Positions 1 to 8,858 of a stretch of 59,750 bases of DNA are shown here, one piece after another. The DNA is from CAYYAQ01 sp964469555 (GTDB lineage Bacteria > Planctomycetota > UBA1135 > UBA2386). Under the pieces are notes generated by a model. That model ran no database searches, was not told where the DNA came from, and saw only the letters and a program-made list of their open reading frames with translations. The stretch is from assembly GCA_964469555.1 (NCBI GenBank), contig CAYYAQ010000010.1, forward strand, positions 1-59,750, written 5' to 3'. Made by a program: the position numbers and the translations under genes. Each line of letters starts with the position of its first letter. Position 1 is the stretch's first letter.

Positions 1-568
1 TGGTGTCTTCCACCCCATCCACGTACAGCTTGAACTTGTCCGCGGTCCCGACGAGCGCGACATGGTGCCACGTGTCATCGTAGACGACGACACTCGAGAG
101 CCCCTGGAACACCCACTTGCCTTGGTCGTTTCGCGCGTAGGTGCGAAACTGTTGGTTCTGCGCCGCGTACTGGCCGCTACCGAACATGACGAGCGCGCTC
201 GTGGCATTCGGTCCCTCGGCGTACACGAACTTGTTGGCCTGCGCGGGCGCCTTGATCCAGTAGGCGACCGTGAACGGTGTACCCGACGCGTAGGTCAGGG
301 GTAGTTTCTTGCCGATCGGGAGCGAGACGTGATCGTCGACGCCATCGAACGAGAGGGCGTTGTTGACCCTGCCAGTAACCCACGGCGAGGTGGTGGTACT
401 GAAGCCTTTCAGCGTGCCGTGATTGCCGTTGCCTGAGACGTCGTTGGCCGTGGTCCCCGTGATTTCGTCGAGGTGCCACTCGCCAGCCCATTGCGCTGGT
501 AGCACGCAGGTGAGTGCGGTGACTGTGAGGAGTTGGGCGAGGGGCGAGAGTGAGGTTGGGCTTTGCAT
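1..568 (-). CDS. Secreted LamG-domain protein, 3' end cut by the window edge
   Basis: The frame opens at ATG 568-566 and stays open to base 1, so the C-terminus is missing; 189 residues are visible. Residues 1-25 form a signal peptide ending in LPAQ. The rest reads as a concanavalin A-like (LamG) jelly roll: WHLDE near the start, DVSGNGNHG, LSFDGVDDHV, FTVAYWIK, and DDTWHHVALV followed by KLYVDGVEDT. These are hallmark strands of the LamG/laminin-G family, which usually binds carbohydrate or surface polymer. The fold assignment is firm; ligand and any further domains are unknown because the gene continues off the window. It is followed upstream by about 380 bases without a gene. Confidence 0.85.
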   Translation of the reverse strand, partial: MQSPTSLSPLAQLLTVTALTCVLPAQWAGEWHLDEITGTTANDVSGNGNHGTLKGFSTTTSPWVTGRVNNALSFDGVDDHVSLPIGKKLPLTYASGTPFTVAYWIKAPAQANKFVYAEGPNATSALVMFGSGQYAAQNQQFRTYARNDQGKWVFQGLSSVVVYDDTWHHVALVGTADKFKLYVDGVEDT

Positions 569-887
569 GGTGGCAGTGTCTCCGTCTCCGACTTACAGAC
601 TGATTGTAATGTCTGCACAAGAGAATGGGAGTGAAAGGACGCCTCTCCGAAGCCCCATTGATTTCCGGGCGAGGGCAAACAGCGTTCACGCTTGTGCCTT
701 GACCGGCTCAGTCATTCTTGAACACCGGATTGTGCATCGGTGCGGTCGAAATCGAGCCCCTGAGTCCGAACCCTTCCCCGAACACAAGCCACCGTTCGGT
801 CTCGTCGTGCGTTGGTCGCCGTGATTGTCGATTCGGTTGCCGGCAGGCTGTGAGAAATCTGGGCTTGGAACCGACCACAACGCACAA
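569..887. other. Intergenic stretch without a recognisable gene
   Basis: No frame here has a family signature, signal peptide or repeat structure on either strand. It separates two genes that both read leftward and should contain the promoter of the LamG gene, but I cannot point to a convincing hexamer pair. Confidence 0.4.
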
Positions 888-923
888 GAGGCGTGATCCG
901 CTCGTCAGAGCGAAGCACGCCTC
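888..923 (-). terminator. Hairpin downstream of the HMA-type selenoprotein gene
   Basis: Bases 888-895 (GAGGCGTG) pair perfectly with 916-923 (CACGCCTC). Inside, CGCTC (899-903) pairs with GAGCG (908-912) around a GTCA loop. It begins 25 nt past the stop of the 948-1589 gene. The 3' flank on the minus strand is T/G-rich but not a clean T-run, so this is a likely but not textbook intrinsic terminator. Confidence 0.5.
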
Positions 924-947
924 GTCGTTGGCTACGAGTTCAGCTAC

Positions 948-1589
948 TCAGTTGATCTGCTTGGCTTTCTCGCCAACCGCGGCCATGGCCGTGAGCATCT
1001 TCTGCAGATCGGCCTTGGCCGGATCGAAGCTCAGCTTGAACTTGGTTTCGCCACGCGTCAGTTCGGTGATCTTGACTTCGAACGGCTTGAGGGCTCCGCG
1101 CACGGCGGAGACGCAACCCCCTCAAGGAACCTTGGCGAGCTCGAGTGAGACATTACTCATCACGATCTCGTTCGAGCCCTTCTTCTCGGCACCCTTCTTC
1201 TCGACACCTTTGTTTTTGCGACCTTTCTTCTTCTCGACACCTTTGTTTTTGCGACCTTTCTTCTTCTCGACACCTTTGTTTTTGCGACCTTTCTTCTTCT
1301 CGGCGTCTTTCTTGCCGGCGCGCTTGCTCTGCTGGGCCGCGATGTACTTTGCGAGTTCGTCCTTTTCGATCTTGCCGTCGTCGTTCGCATCGATCTTGGC
1401 GAACGCCTTCCCGATGCGGCCCTTGGCCTCGTCCTTTTCGATCGAGCCGTTCTTGTTGCCGTCCTGTCGCTTCAAGGTGGCGGCAACCCGGTCGCGCTTG
1501 CCCTTCTTGGCACCCTTCTTCTGGGCGTCTAGAGGAGCCAGGAAGCAAAGGCAGAGAGTCGCGAGGGATATGGTGTTGAGTATCTTCAT
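948..1589 (-). CDS. Probable selenoprotein: secreted EF-hand protein with a Sec-containing HMA-like domain (UGGC)
   Basis: Read with TGA 1124-1122 as selenocysteine, the product is 213 aa. Residues 1-22 are a signal peptide. Two canonical EF-hand loops lie at residues 43-54 (D-x-N-x-N-x-S...E) and 67-78 (D-x-N-x-D-x-K...E). A Lys-rich linker of three identical 11-residue units covers about 98-132. Residues ~145-213 have the beta-alpha-beta-beta-alpha-beta pattern of HMA metal-binding domains: a strand, then VP-U156-G-G-C159-VSAVRGAL, then KFKLSFDPAKADL. HMA domains carry CxxC at this site, so Sec replaces the first Cys. The frame stays open for 57 codons after the TGA and ends at TGA 950-948. 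A SECIS-like hairpin follows the TGA directly. If TGA were a true stop, the HMA-like half would be untranslated. Likely role: periplasmic metal or redox binding (inference). Confidence 0.8.
1089..1121 (-). promoter_or_regulatory. SECIS-like hairpin after in-frame TGA (HMA-type selenoprotein)
   Basis: Read on the minus strand, it starts at the base after the TGA. GGGGG (1121-1117) pairs with CCCTC (1093-1089, one G-U). TTGCGT is a one-sided 5' bulge. CTCCGC (1110-1105) pairs perfectly with GCGGAG (1099-1094) around the loop CGTGC. The loop begins 17 nt after the TGA and has G at its second position, both within known bacterial SECIS limits. The element also codes for protein, as bacterial SECIS elements do. 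Confidence 0.7.
1195..1293 (-). repeat. Three perfect 33-bp tandem repeats coding a Lys-rich linker
   Basis: Units at 1195-1227, 1228-1260 and 1261-1293 are identical. Each codes 11 residues of the type KKKGRKNKGVE between the EF-hands and the HMA-like domain of the selenoprotein. Perfect identity points to recent expansion or ongoing length change. There are no spacers, so this is not a CRISPR array. Confidence 0.9.
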
Positions 1590-1690
1590 CTAGGGGTTCT
1601 CGATTCTGGGGAGGTGGGTATGTTGGTTCCTCTTAACGGGCGATGACTTGACGGGATATGCCTGTTTGGGTCCACCCCCCAGAGCGCTTG

Positions 1691-2080
1691 TTACACTGAC
1701 GACAAGACTCGGTGGATGGCCGCACGGGCGTGGCGATGCGCTCCACCGGCGTGCCATGGTGGAGACGCCATATCGGCAGGCATCCCGCACGAGGCGAGGT
1801 GCAGGATCAGGTTGTTGATGTGGTAGCCGAGCGGGTCTGGTCCCCAGAGCCGGTACTCGATCCAAAACGACGTGTGCACCAATGGGTACCACTGCGGAAT
1901 CGACGTCGGGTCGGACCAGATGCGTAGCACTCCGGACCACGTCTGCAGTGCGACGTTGTTCTCGATGTAGTCATCATCGTCCCAAATGAACCCGGCTTGC
2001 AACGCGGGCAGGTATGCCACGATTGCTGTGAGCCCAATCAGGCTGAGGAGGAGGGCCGTTTTCTTGCGGTCGTCGGGCAT
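1691..2080 (-). pseudogene. Truncated N-terminus of a multi-pass membrane glycosyltransferase/TPR-type protein
   Basis: The frame opens at ATG 2080 (129 codons). Residues ~9-30 are a membrane segment. Next come GFIWDDDDYIENN, a tryptophan-rich stretch, WYPLVHTSFW and GYHINNLILHLAS. This is the first-loop signature (acidic motif, then WYP/RP, then H-x-x-N-x-x-LH) of the large membrane proteins that carry PMT-like segments and C-terminal TPRs; the gene at 31705-33705 has the same plan and is 666 aa. Here similarity stops at about 1790 and the frame ends at 1691. A neighbouring frame has IWRL just beyond, which suggests a frameshift plus loss of the remainder. It is divergent from 2236. Confidence 0.55.
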
Positions 2081-2235
2081 CGAACGTGCAGCTGCCAAGC
2101 GTGTACAACATTGGATGTGCTGCCAGGAAAGAACATGAAGAGTTCCGCTGGCAGGGATCGAGATGGCCTGAGTGTCGACGGACGACTATTCGGGAGCGTA
2201 GGATTCGCATACCAACAACTCTCGTGCCGACACCG

Positions 2236-5200
2236 ATGAAGCTCCTTGACACAACGCTCTGCGTCTCGCTCCTACTCACTTGCGCACTACTCCCGGCGAC
2301 CGCAAGTGGACAGCGCGCCGCCACCACGCAGTTTGCCTATTCGGGCTGGGCACACTCCGGTGCCGCAACCATCCTCACTACACCAGAGGGTGCCGACTTG
2401 CCGGCGTCCGCGTCGGTAGAGAACTTCCCTCTGCTGCTTCGCTTGACCAGGGCATCCTTCGACTTCAAGCAAGCCAGGCCCGAGGGTGAGGACTTGCGTG
2501 TCTCCACTGCCGAGGGGAAGCCGTTGGCGTATCAGATCGAGGCCTGGGACGCAGCGCAGGGGAAAGCCACTGTTTGGATACGCGTCCCCCGAATCACCGG
2601 CAACGCACACCAGAAGATCCAGCTGCACTGGGGCAAGCCGGATGCGGCGAGCGAGTCCAACGGTGCCGCGGTGTTCAACGCAGCCAACGGCTACCTGACT
2701 GTCTGGCACATGGATGAGTCGAAGACCGATGCGGTCGGGACGCTGACGGCCAAAGACACCGGTACGACATCTTCCGCGGGGATCATTGGCAGGAGCCGTC
2801 ACTTTCCCGGCGGCAAGGGAATGAACTGCGGTGAAGCGTTGACGGTTCTCCCCCGGGGGTCGAGCCCGCACTCCACCGCGGTCTGGTTCAAAGCGGAGAA
2901 GACCAGGATCCGTCCCGTTGCCTGGGGAAACGAAAAGCGAAATGGCAAGGTCCAGATGTGGTTCGGCAGTCCACCACACATCCGGATGGACTGCTACTTC
3001 TCCAGCGGCGACGTGTCGAGCAAGGGTGCGCTGACCGTGGGCGAATGGACGCACGTCGTGCACACCTTCAAGAGCGGTGAGTCGTGCATCTACGTGAACG
3101 GAGTGCTCGACGGTGTCAACCGGAGCAAGAGCAGTCTGCTGGACATCCAGTCGCCGGCCCGGCTGTACATCGGTGGTTGGTACAGGCAGTTCGGCTTTGT
3201 CGGTGATATCGACGAGGTCCGAGTCTCCACGGTCACCCGGTCTCCGGAGTGGGTGAAGCTGCAATACGAGAACCAGAAACCCCTGCAATCCCTCGTCGGG
3301 CATCTGGTCCGACCGGGTAGACGCTTCTCGACCGCGAAGCAGACAATCAAGATCACCGAGGGCCAGAGTGCCATCGTCACCGGTGAGGCCGGTGGTGCGC
3401 ACAAGGTGTACTGGGTGCTGAAGTCGGGTGGCGTGGAGCGCGTCATCGCCGTGGATCGATTCGCTGTGAGACTGGCTGCCGGGCGGGTCACGAGCACCGA
3501 ATCTCGCGTCCTGCAGTTCAAGGCGGTGTATCGCGACGAAGTCAAGATCAAGAACATCCCGGTCACGATCGAGGAGGCCATTCCCGATCCGCGCTTCATC
3601 CTCGAAGCAGCCGCCACCTGGAACGGCAGGGAGACTCTCGTGGTGATGCCGCGGATCAGCAACATGGCGGCGTTGCGAGCCGCCGGCGCCGCCGAACTGA
3701 CGTACAACTGGAGCGTGTCCGGTCTGGCTGTGATCATCAAGGAAGTCGCCGCGGACCGATTGATCCTGAAGCGAGCGCAGAACAGTGGCAAGCTCGAGGT
3801 CTCGTTGGCGCTGAGCAACGGCGGCACGCCAACCTCGTCCAGGGCGACCATCGCGATCACGGAGCCGGCGACGGACCCCTGGGTTTCGCGCACGCCCGGC
3901 AAACACGAGAAGCCGGTGGACAACCAGTTCTACGCCCGCAACGACAAGAACGAAGGCACGCTGCACTGCAACGGCATCCTCGATCATCCCGCGGACAAGC
4001 TACTCCTCAAGCTCTACGCAGATGACACGCTGATCAGGACGCTGGAACAAGGACCTGCGGCGGATGGCTCGTACTCGTTCGCAACCAGGCTCGAGCCGGG
4101 GCTGATCAAGTACAGAGTCGAACTCGATTCCAGGAAAGGCGACACCGAGACCAGGCTGCACCGAGCTGGCAACCTGGTCTGCGGCGATGCCTACCTCATC
4201 GAAGGCCAGTCCAACGCATTGGCGACCGACACCCGGGCAGAGTCGCCCCGCGAGACCAGCGAGTGGATTCGTAGTTATGGGCGGCCGCGGCATCGCGCCA
4301 AGACCGGGCCATCGAACCTGTGGTGCCATCCGGTCTGGAAAGCGCAGAAGCAACACAAGGCCGAACTTGGTTGGTGGGGCATGGAGCTCGCCAAGAATCT
4401 GGTGAAGGCCCACAAGATCCCGATCTTCATCGTCAACGGTGCCGCGGGCGGAACCCGCATCGATCAACATCAGCGAAACCCGGGCAACCCCCAAGACCTG
4501 AAATCGATCTACGGTCGTCTGCTGTGGCGCGTGAGGCAGGCCCGCCTGAGCCACGGCATTCGCGCTGTACTGTGGCACCAGGGCGAGAACGACCAGGGCG
4601 CGGCGGGCCCCACTGGCCGATATGGCTGGGAGTCCTACCAGCAGTACTTCATCGAGATGTCCGCGGCCTGGAAGCAGGACTTCCCCAATCTGCAGCACTA
4701 CTACGTCTACCAGATCTGGCCGAACTCCTGCAGCATGGGCAGGGGCAATGGCAACATGCTGAGAGAAGTGCAGCGGACCTTGCCGAGGCTGTATTCCAAC
4801 ATGGACGTCTTGTCGACGCTGGGTGTCACACCTCCGGGGACCTGTCACTTTCCGCTGCTCGGTTGGTCCGAATTCGCGCACATGGTCCAGCCGCTGATCG
4901 AACGGGACTTCTACGGCAAGGTTCCGACCGGGCCGATCACGCCGCCGAACGTCAAGCGGGCGTGGTTTGCGAGCAAGGCGCAAGACACGATCGCACTGGA
5001 ATTCGATCAGCCCGTGGTTTGGGATGACTCATTGGTCAACGAATTCTACCTCGACGGTATCAGCGGGCAGGTCGCCACCGGCAGCGTCGCCGGGGTGGTT
5101 GTCACCCTCCGGCTCAGGGGACCTTCCACGGCGCGGAGCATCACCTATCTGAAGGAGATGTCGTGGAGCCAGAAGAGACTCCTGACGGGCAAGAACAAGA

Positions 5201-5247
5201 TGGCGGCGCTCACCTTCTGCAACCTGCCGGTCGACCCGCCGAACTAG
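2236..5247 (+). CDS. Large secreted DUF2341/LamG/SASA (sialate O-acetylesterase-like) protein
   Basis: 1003 aa from ATG 2236, chosen because it gives a clean signal peptide (MKLLDTTLC... to ASGQ); the frame is open further upstream without coding character. Residues ~35-165 match DUF2341 (NFPLLLRL, PLAYQIEAWD, VWIRVPRI, IQLHWG). Residues ~170-350 are a LamG-like jelly roll (TVWHMDES, STAVWFKAE, GEWTHVVHTF, YVNGVLDG, DEVRVSTV). An Ig-like region follows. Residues ~650-900 are a SASA-type SGNH esterase with block I Ser in YLIEGQSN, then NGAAGGT and LWHQGEND. Such proteins remove acetyl groups from glycans; the actual substrate is unknown. It probably acts outside the cytoplasm on polysaccharide. 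Confidence 0.85.
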   Translation: MKLLDTTLCVSLLLTCALLPATASGQRAATTQFAYSGWAHSGAATILTTPEGADLPASASVENFPLLLRLTRASFDFKQARPEGEDLRVSTAEGKPLAYQIEAWDAAQGKATVWIRVPRITGNAHQKIQLHWGKPDAASESNGAAVFNAANGYLTVWHMDESKTDAVGTLTAKDTGTTSSAGIIGRSRHFPGGKGMNCGEALTVLPRGSSPHSTAVWFKAEKTRIRPVAWGNEKRNGKVQMWFGSPPHIRMDCYFSSGDVSSKGALTVGEWTHVVHTFKSGESCIYVNGVLDGVNRSKSSLLDIQSPARLYIGGWYRQFGFVGDIDEVRVSTVTRSPEWVKLQYENQKPLQSLVGHLVRPGRRFSTAKQTIKITEGQSAIVTGEAGGAHKVYWVLKSGGVERVIAVDRFAVRLAAGRVTSTESRVLQFKAVYRDEVKIKNIPVTIEEAIPDPRFILEAAATWNGRETLVVMPRISNMAALRAAGAAELTYNWSVSGLAVIIKEVAADRLILKRAQNSGKLEVSLALSNGGTPTSSRATIAITEPATDPWVSRTPGKHEKPVDNQFYARNDKNEGTLHCNGILDHPADKLLLKLYADDTLIRTLEQGPAADGSYSFATRLEPGLIKYRVELDSRKGDTETRLHRAGNLVCGDAYLIEGQSNALATDTRAESPRETSEWIRSYGRPRHRAKTGPSNLWCHPVWKAQKQHKAELGWWGMELAKNLVKAHKIPIFIVNGAAGGTRIDQHQRNPGNPQDLKSIYGRLLWRVRQARLSHGIRAVLWHQGENDQGAAGPTGRYGWESYQQYFIEMSAAWKQDFPNLQHYYVYQIWPNSCSMGRGNGNMLREVQRTLPRLYSNMDVLSTLGVTPPGTCHFPLLGWSEFAHMVQPLIERDFYGKVPTGPITPPNVKRAWFASKAQDTIALEFDQPVVWDDSLVNEFYLDGISGQVATGSVAGVVVTLRLRGPSTARSITYLKEMSWSQKRLLTGKNKMAALTFCNLPVDPPN

Positions 5248-5401
5248 GCTGCATGAGGTTTTAACATCGAAACAGTCCTGACCTTCCACGCGCTGGTCTC
5301 TGATCCTCTCGGCTTTTCATTTGCCAGTGGCGCGGAAGTGATCTCGATCACTGAGCGATGAGGATGCGCAGCAGCTTGCGAGAGCGACGACCGCGGGTCC
5401 T

Positions 5402-6529
5402 CTAATTCAGGAACCTCACGACCCCAAGACTGCCGGACATCGGCCCCCAACCGAGCCGGAACTGGCTGCCGCCGAGACCCTTGCCGCCGTTGGTCGCGTA
5501 GAGGAACTGGGTCGCTGTATAGGGGTTCACTGTTGGGATCGCAGGGAAGACGTGGCTGCGGGCGCGAGTCAACTGGAGCGTGCCACTCATGTCACATGCC
5601 GCCTGGGACCAGAGGATCTTTCCGACAGTTGCGGGGACGTACGGTACCGTCATGAAGTCCGAGAAGTGATCGCCCTGCGCGTCCGTCATGTAGGGATACA
5701 GCACGTAGCCCTTGCTCAGGTCGAGGAAGAGTTTGTTGCACGATGCGAGGAACGTCTGCGGGATGGCGAGCCCATCTATCGTCATCACACCGAAGTGGAA
5801 GAGGTTGGCTTCGGCCGGCGGACCATACTCGTAGATTTGGGTTCGGAAGAGATTGCTCGACTTCTTCGGGGGCATTCGGTCCGCGTGCAGCCAGTTCTGG
5901 AAGACGCCACTTGCAGGGCACGATCCGGAACCGACAGTGGTGCCGGTGGCCACAGTCGACATGTTGGCGGTGGGGACTCCGTCGATGATGTAGTTCACTC
6001 CGGCGGTCCACGCCCCGCTGTTCGCGAGGGTGCCGCCGTCGTACGTGATGTCGACCGTGAGTCCTTCGCTCGAGACGAACAGGAACTGCGACTTGAAGTT
6101 GATCTGCAGATCTCCGGCCTTGGCGCCGAGACCCCACTTGGCAGGTTTCGACGGCAACCCCGTCGTGCTCGGGAGCGTGAAGTTGCCTGAGAACACCGTT
6201 GTCGGAGTCGTCCCGAGGTTCATCGCCCAGTTGTCGGTGACGTTCATGTTCCACTTGCCGAGTTGCATCGTGATGTTCTTGTACGTCCGTCCGACGTTGG
6301 CGTCCGTTTTGGTCGAACTCCGGCGAAACTGCATCGCTTTCCAGGAGAAGACATTGAGAGTGCCGTAGAGATCGCCGTACATGATCTGCCAGCGTCCGGC
6401 GTTGTACCTAAACTGTTGGAGGCTGTGGTGACCACCGTCCACGCTGCTGTATGCCGGCGGGAAAGCTTGCTGCGCGCACACCGGCGCCGTGAGCAGAATG
6501 ATGGCGACCGAGAGTTTGAATCTGTGCAT
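5402..6529 (-). CDS. Secreted protein of unknown function, 375 aa
   Basis: The start ATG 6529 is preceded by a strong ribosome binding site (AAGGAG, 5 nt spacer), unusual among its neighbours. Residues 1-19 form a signal peptide ending in VCAQQ. The mature protein is rich in aromatic, Ser, Thr and Asn residues with alternating strand-like segments, for example FRYNAGRWQIMY, DNWAMNLG and LFHFGVMTIDG. A few scattered Cys could form disulfides. The C-terminal part (QFLYATNGGKG, FRLGWGPMSGS) resembles the terminal modules of planctomycete exported proteins. I recognise no enzyme motif. It converges with the 2236-5247 gene, with 154 bases between. Confidence 0.7.
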   Translation of the reverse strand: MHRFKLSVAIILLTAPVCAQQAFPPAYSSVDGGHHSLQQFRYNAGRWQIMYGDLYGTLNVFSWKAMQFRRSSTKTDANVGRTYKNITMQLGKWNMNVTDNWAMNLGTTPTTVFSGNFTLPSTTGLPSKPAKWGLGAKAGDLQINFKSQFLFVSSEGLTVDITYDGGTLANSGAWTAGVNYIIDGVPTANMSTVATGTTVGSGSCPASGVFQNWLHADRMPPKKSSNLFRTQIYEYGPPAEANLFHFGVMTIDGLAIPQTFLASCNKLFLDLSKGYVLYPYMTDAQGDHFSDFMTVPYVPATVGKILWSQAACDMSGTLQLTRARSHVFPAIPTVNPYTATQFLYATNGGKGLGGSQFRLGWGPMSGSLGVVRFLN

Positions 6530-6732
6530 GGCTGCTCCTTGCGAGGGATTATGGGAATTAGCCTGGGTGCGCGATCGTGGATCGCACGCCGTAGGCTGCC
6601 ACGGAACCGTCGCATGTCAAGTGGGAACCGTTATTGTCCGACTCCGCCACCGCGTTTGGTATGGATTTGGGACGCAGGTCGGTCGCCGACCTGGCGAGAT
6701 GTCTGCTCTTTCGCGGCTCTTCGAAACCGTCG

Positions 6733-7073
6733 TCAGGTTTCGACCTGATCGGCGCGACGGTGAGATACTCTGCGCGGGTCGGCAGGCGTGAACCGTCGCG
6801 GTTGCGTTGCTGGTGCTCGGCTGGCGCGCGGGGTAGGTTCGAGACCCGATGTGACGCCGTGCAAGCGCTCCTGATCGAGTCGATAGATGTGCTGCCGGCC
6901 ATTCCGATGGTCCTCCACGAGACCGGCGGCGGTCAATCGCTTCTTCTCACTCGACGAGATCTTGTAGACCGGAGGCCAAGGACGCTGCGGGACGGGTGCC
7001 TGTGTCGGCGTCGCGAGAAGAGCGAGGGCTACGAGTATGGATGGGGGGAGTGGTTATTAGTGATAGTGGTCAT
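6733..7073 (-). pseudogene. Small secreted protein gene apparently broken by a C-run frameshift
   Basis: ATG 7073 opens a 14-codon peptide that stops after the run of six C at about 7045-7040. In the adjacent frame, directly after the run, reads a hydrophobic signal-peptide core (ILVALALLATPTQA) followed by about 75 sensible residues ending at 6733. One additional C would join them into a ~110-aa exported protein. The segment LTAAGLVEDHRNGRQHIYRL resembles the wing of an ArsR regulator, but a signal peptide in front argues against that. Either a sequencing indel or a real null allele; no function assigned. Confidence 0.35.
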
Positions 7074-7140
7074 CAACGAATGACAGCACCACCCCATATG
7101 GTACAGCTGTGAAGCTTGGCGACACGAACGAGAAAGCGCG

Positions 7141-8475
7141 ATGAAGAAGGCACGTAATTGGATGCTGCTGCTCGGGCTGGTCGTGCCGGCAGGGTGTGTC
7201 GCAGCGGACGAGGCCCTCAAGTACTGGCCGCAGTGGAGGGGGCCGACCTGGAACGGCATCGCGACGCAAGCTGATCCGCCGGTGACCTGGAGCGAGACGG
7301 AGAACTTGCGGTGGAAGACACGCCTCGAGGGCCGTGGGAAGGGAACTCCGATCGTCTGGGGTGACAGGATCTTCTTGCTGACCGCGACCGCCCTCGACAA
7401 GAAGATGCCCATTCCGGATGTGATTCCTGAAGGCACGCCGAACATCAACAAGCATCCCCAGGTGGTCGGTACGTGGAAAGCACAGAGGTTCGCGATTGTG
7501 TGCCTCGATCGGAGCAACGGCAAGCTCCTCTGGAGCCGCACTGTTCTCGAGGCGATGCCGCATCAGAGCCATCACAACAAGGGTGGGTTTGCCTCGGCGT
7601 CACCGGTGACGGACGGCGAGCACATCTACGCCTACTTCGGTTCGTTCGGGCTCTACAGCTACGATTTGGAAGGTCGACCCGTCTGGAAGAAAGACTTCGT
7701 CCCGCAGGCGATGGAGGACTCGTTGGGCGAAGGCAGTTCGCCGGCGCTCTGGGGCAACACGCTGGTGATTGTGGTCGACCAGGAAACCCAGTCGTACGTG
7801 GTGGCGCTCGACAAGAGGACCGGGAAGCGAATCTGGAAGCAGGATCGCGATGAGACCTCGAACTGGAGCACGCCGCGCATCTTCACCCATGCAGGTCGTC
7901 GCCAGGTCGTCGTCAACGGCAAGACAGTTCGAGCGTACGACCTGGCGACGGGCGAGCTTCTCTGGCAATGCGGCGGCCATACCGCTGGCGCGATTCCCAT
8001 GCCGGCGGTCGGCCACGGCTTGGTATTTACCGCCAGCGGTTGGCGAAAGGACAAGCTCCAGGCGATCAAGCTGGGGCAGCGCGGCGACTTGAGCGGCAGC
8101 AAGAGCGTGATCTGGTCGCTCAACCGTGGCACGCCCTACGTGCCCTGCCCCCTGCTCTGGGGCGATGAGATCTATCTGCTAGAGGATCGGACCTTTTTCT
8201 CGTGCCTCCGTGCGACCGATGGCACGCGTCACTATCTGAAACACCGTTTGCCCGGGATGCTCAACTTCAGCGCTTCCCCAGTGGGCGCGGCGGATCGCAT
8301 CTACTTGCTCAGCGAGGAAGGCAGCACCGTTGTTTTGCAACGTGGTCGCGAAGTGAAAGTGCTGGCGGTCAACGAACTGGACGAGACGTTCTTCGCGTCA
8401 CCGGTCATCGTTGGCGACGCCATCTACCTCCGGGGAAGCGAGCACCTGTATTGCTTCACGAAGTCTTCGCGCTGA
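7141..8475 (+). CDS. Exported PQQ-type beta-propeller protein
   Basis: 444 aa from ATG 7141. The hydrophobic N-terminus ends at VPAGC, either an atypical lipobox or a signal peptide. PQWRGPTWNGIA directly after it is the usual start of planctomycete PQQ-like propellers. Repeated blades follow: GTPIVWGDRIFLLTA, IVCLDRSNGKLLWSR, VVALDKRTGKRIWKQ, VRAYDLATGELLWQC, then SPVIVGDAIYLRG. The pattern (A-x-D-x-x-T/N-G-K-x-x-W) defines the PQQ/BamB superfamily. Most such proteins in this group lack known cofactor binding and serve as extracytoplasmic binding or dehydrogenase-like proteins, so the precise role is open. It stands alone on the plus strand. Confidence 0.85.
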   Translation: MKKARNWMLLLGLVVPAGCVAADEALKYWPQWRGPTWNGIATQADPPVTWSETENLRWKTRLEGRGKGTPIVWGDRIFLLTATALDKKMPIPDVIPEGTPNINKHPQVVGTWKAQRFAIVCLDRSNGKLLWSRTVLEAMPHQSHHNKGGFASASPVTDGEHIYAYFGSFGLYSYDLEGRPVWKKDFVPQAMEDSLGEGSSPALWGNTLVIVVDQETQSYVVALDKRTGKRIWKQDRDETSNWSTPRIFTHAGRRQVVVNGKTVRAYDLATGELLWQCGGHTAGAIPMPAVGHGLVFTASGWRKDKLQAIKLGQRGDLSGSKSVIWSLNRGTPYVPCPLLWGDEIYLLEDRTFFSCLRATDGTRHYLKHRLPGMLNFSASPVGAADRIYLLSEEGSTVVLQRGREVKVLAVNELDETFFASPVIVGDAIYLRGSEHLYCFTKSSR

Positions 8476-8673
8476 CGATGATTCAACCGCCAGCGTGGGG
8501 TCATTCGGGAGGGCCCGGCGTGACTTCGGATCAATTCCTGCACATCTCTCTTCCAACGTTGTTCTTCCGTCGCGGTACTCTCGGCCCCAACGACCGGAGG
8601 CCAATATGCGACCGCACCGTCTTCTGATTCGCTCCTGCTTGCCCGCTCTTCCGACGAGGGGCGGGACTGGGGC

Positions 8674-8805
8674 ATGGCGGTTGTCATTTGCTCGGCGTTT
8701 GCGCTCGTGATGGGCAACAAGAACGGCCGGAAAATGGCCGCCATCAGTCTCGCGATCCCGGGCTGCAGCGTGCTTCCGATTCTCTTCTGGCCTCCGCCGG
8801 AATGA
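8674..8805 (+). CDS. Possible 43-aa hydrophobic peptide or gene remnant
   Basis: A short frame with two hydrophobic stretches (VVICSAFALVMG and ISLAIPGCSVLPILFW) separated by a basic turn (NKNGRK), reading like the end of a two-helix membrane protein. No ribosome binding site is evident and the frame is open upstream without a better start. It may be the surviving 3' end of a membrane protein; the surrounding 382 bases hold nothing else I can recognise. Confidence 0.25.
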   Translation: MAVVICSAFALVMGNKNGRKMAAISLAIPGCSVLPILFWPPPE

Positions 8806-8846
8806 GTAATCGTGGGTCACACGCTTTGGAATCTCGTCGATCCGCC

Positions 8847-8852
8847 TAGTCT
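8847..8852 (+). promoter_or_regulatory. Putative -10 element giving a leaderless transcript
   Basis: TAGTCT ends 6 nt before ATG 8859, so a start of transcription 7 nt past the hexamer would fall on the A of the start codon. The same spacing is seen at 18577-18582. No Shine-Dalgarno precedes the start. Confidence 0.35.
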
Positions 8853-8858
8853 TCCGCC

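Noticed and set aside
1195..1293. CRISPR array
   Set aside because: Three adjoining identical units without spacers, inside a coding frame; no cas genes in the window.
2287..3987. Very long open frame antisense to the DUF2341/SASA gene; similar ones at 718-1593 (+), 18604-20358 (-) and 21239-23461 (-)
   Set aside because: High GC keeps antisense frames open. They lack motifs and signal peptides, while the opposite strand carries clear families. The one at 21239-23461 also spans three separate real genes.
6733..6936. ArsR-type transcription regulator
   Set aside because: Only a wing-like segment matches; no recognition helix precedes it, and a signal-peptide core does.
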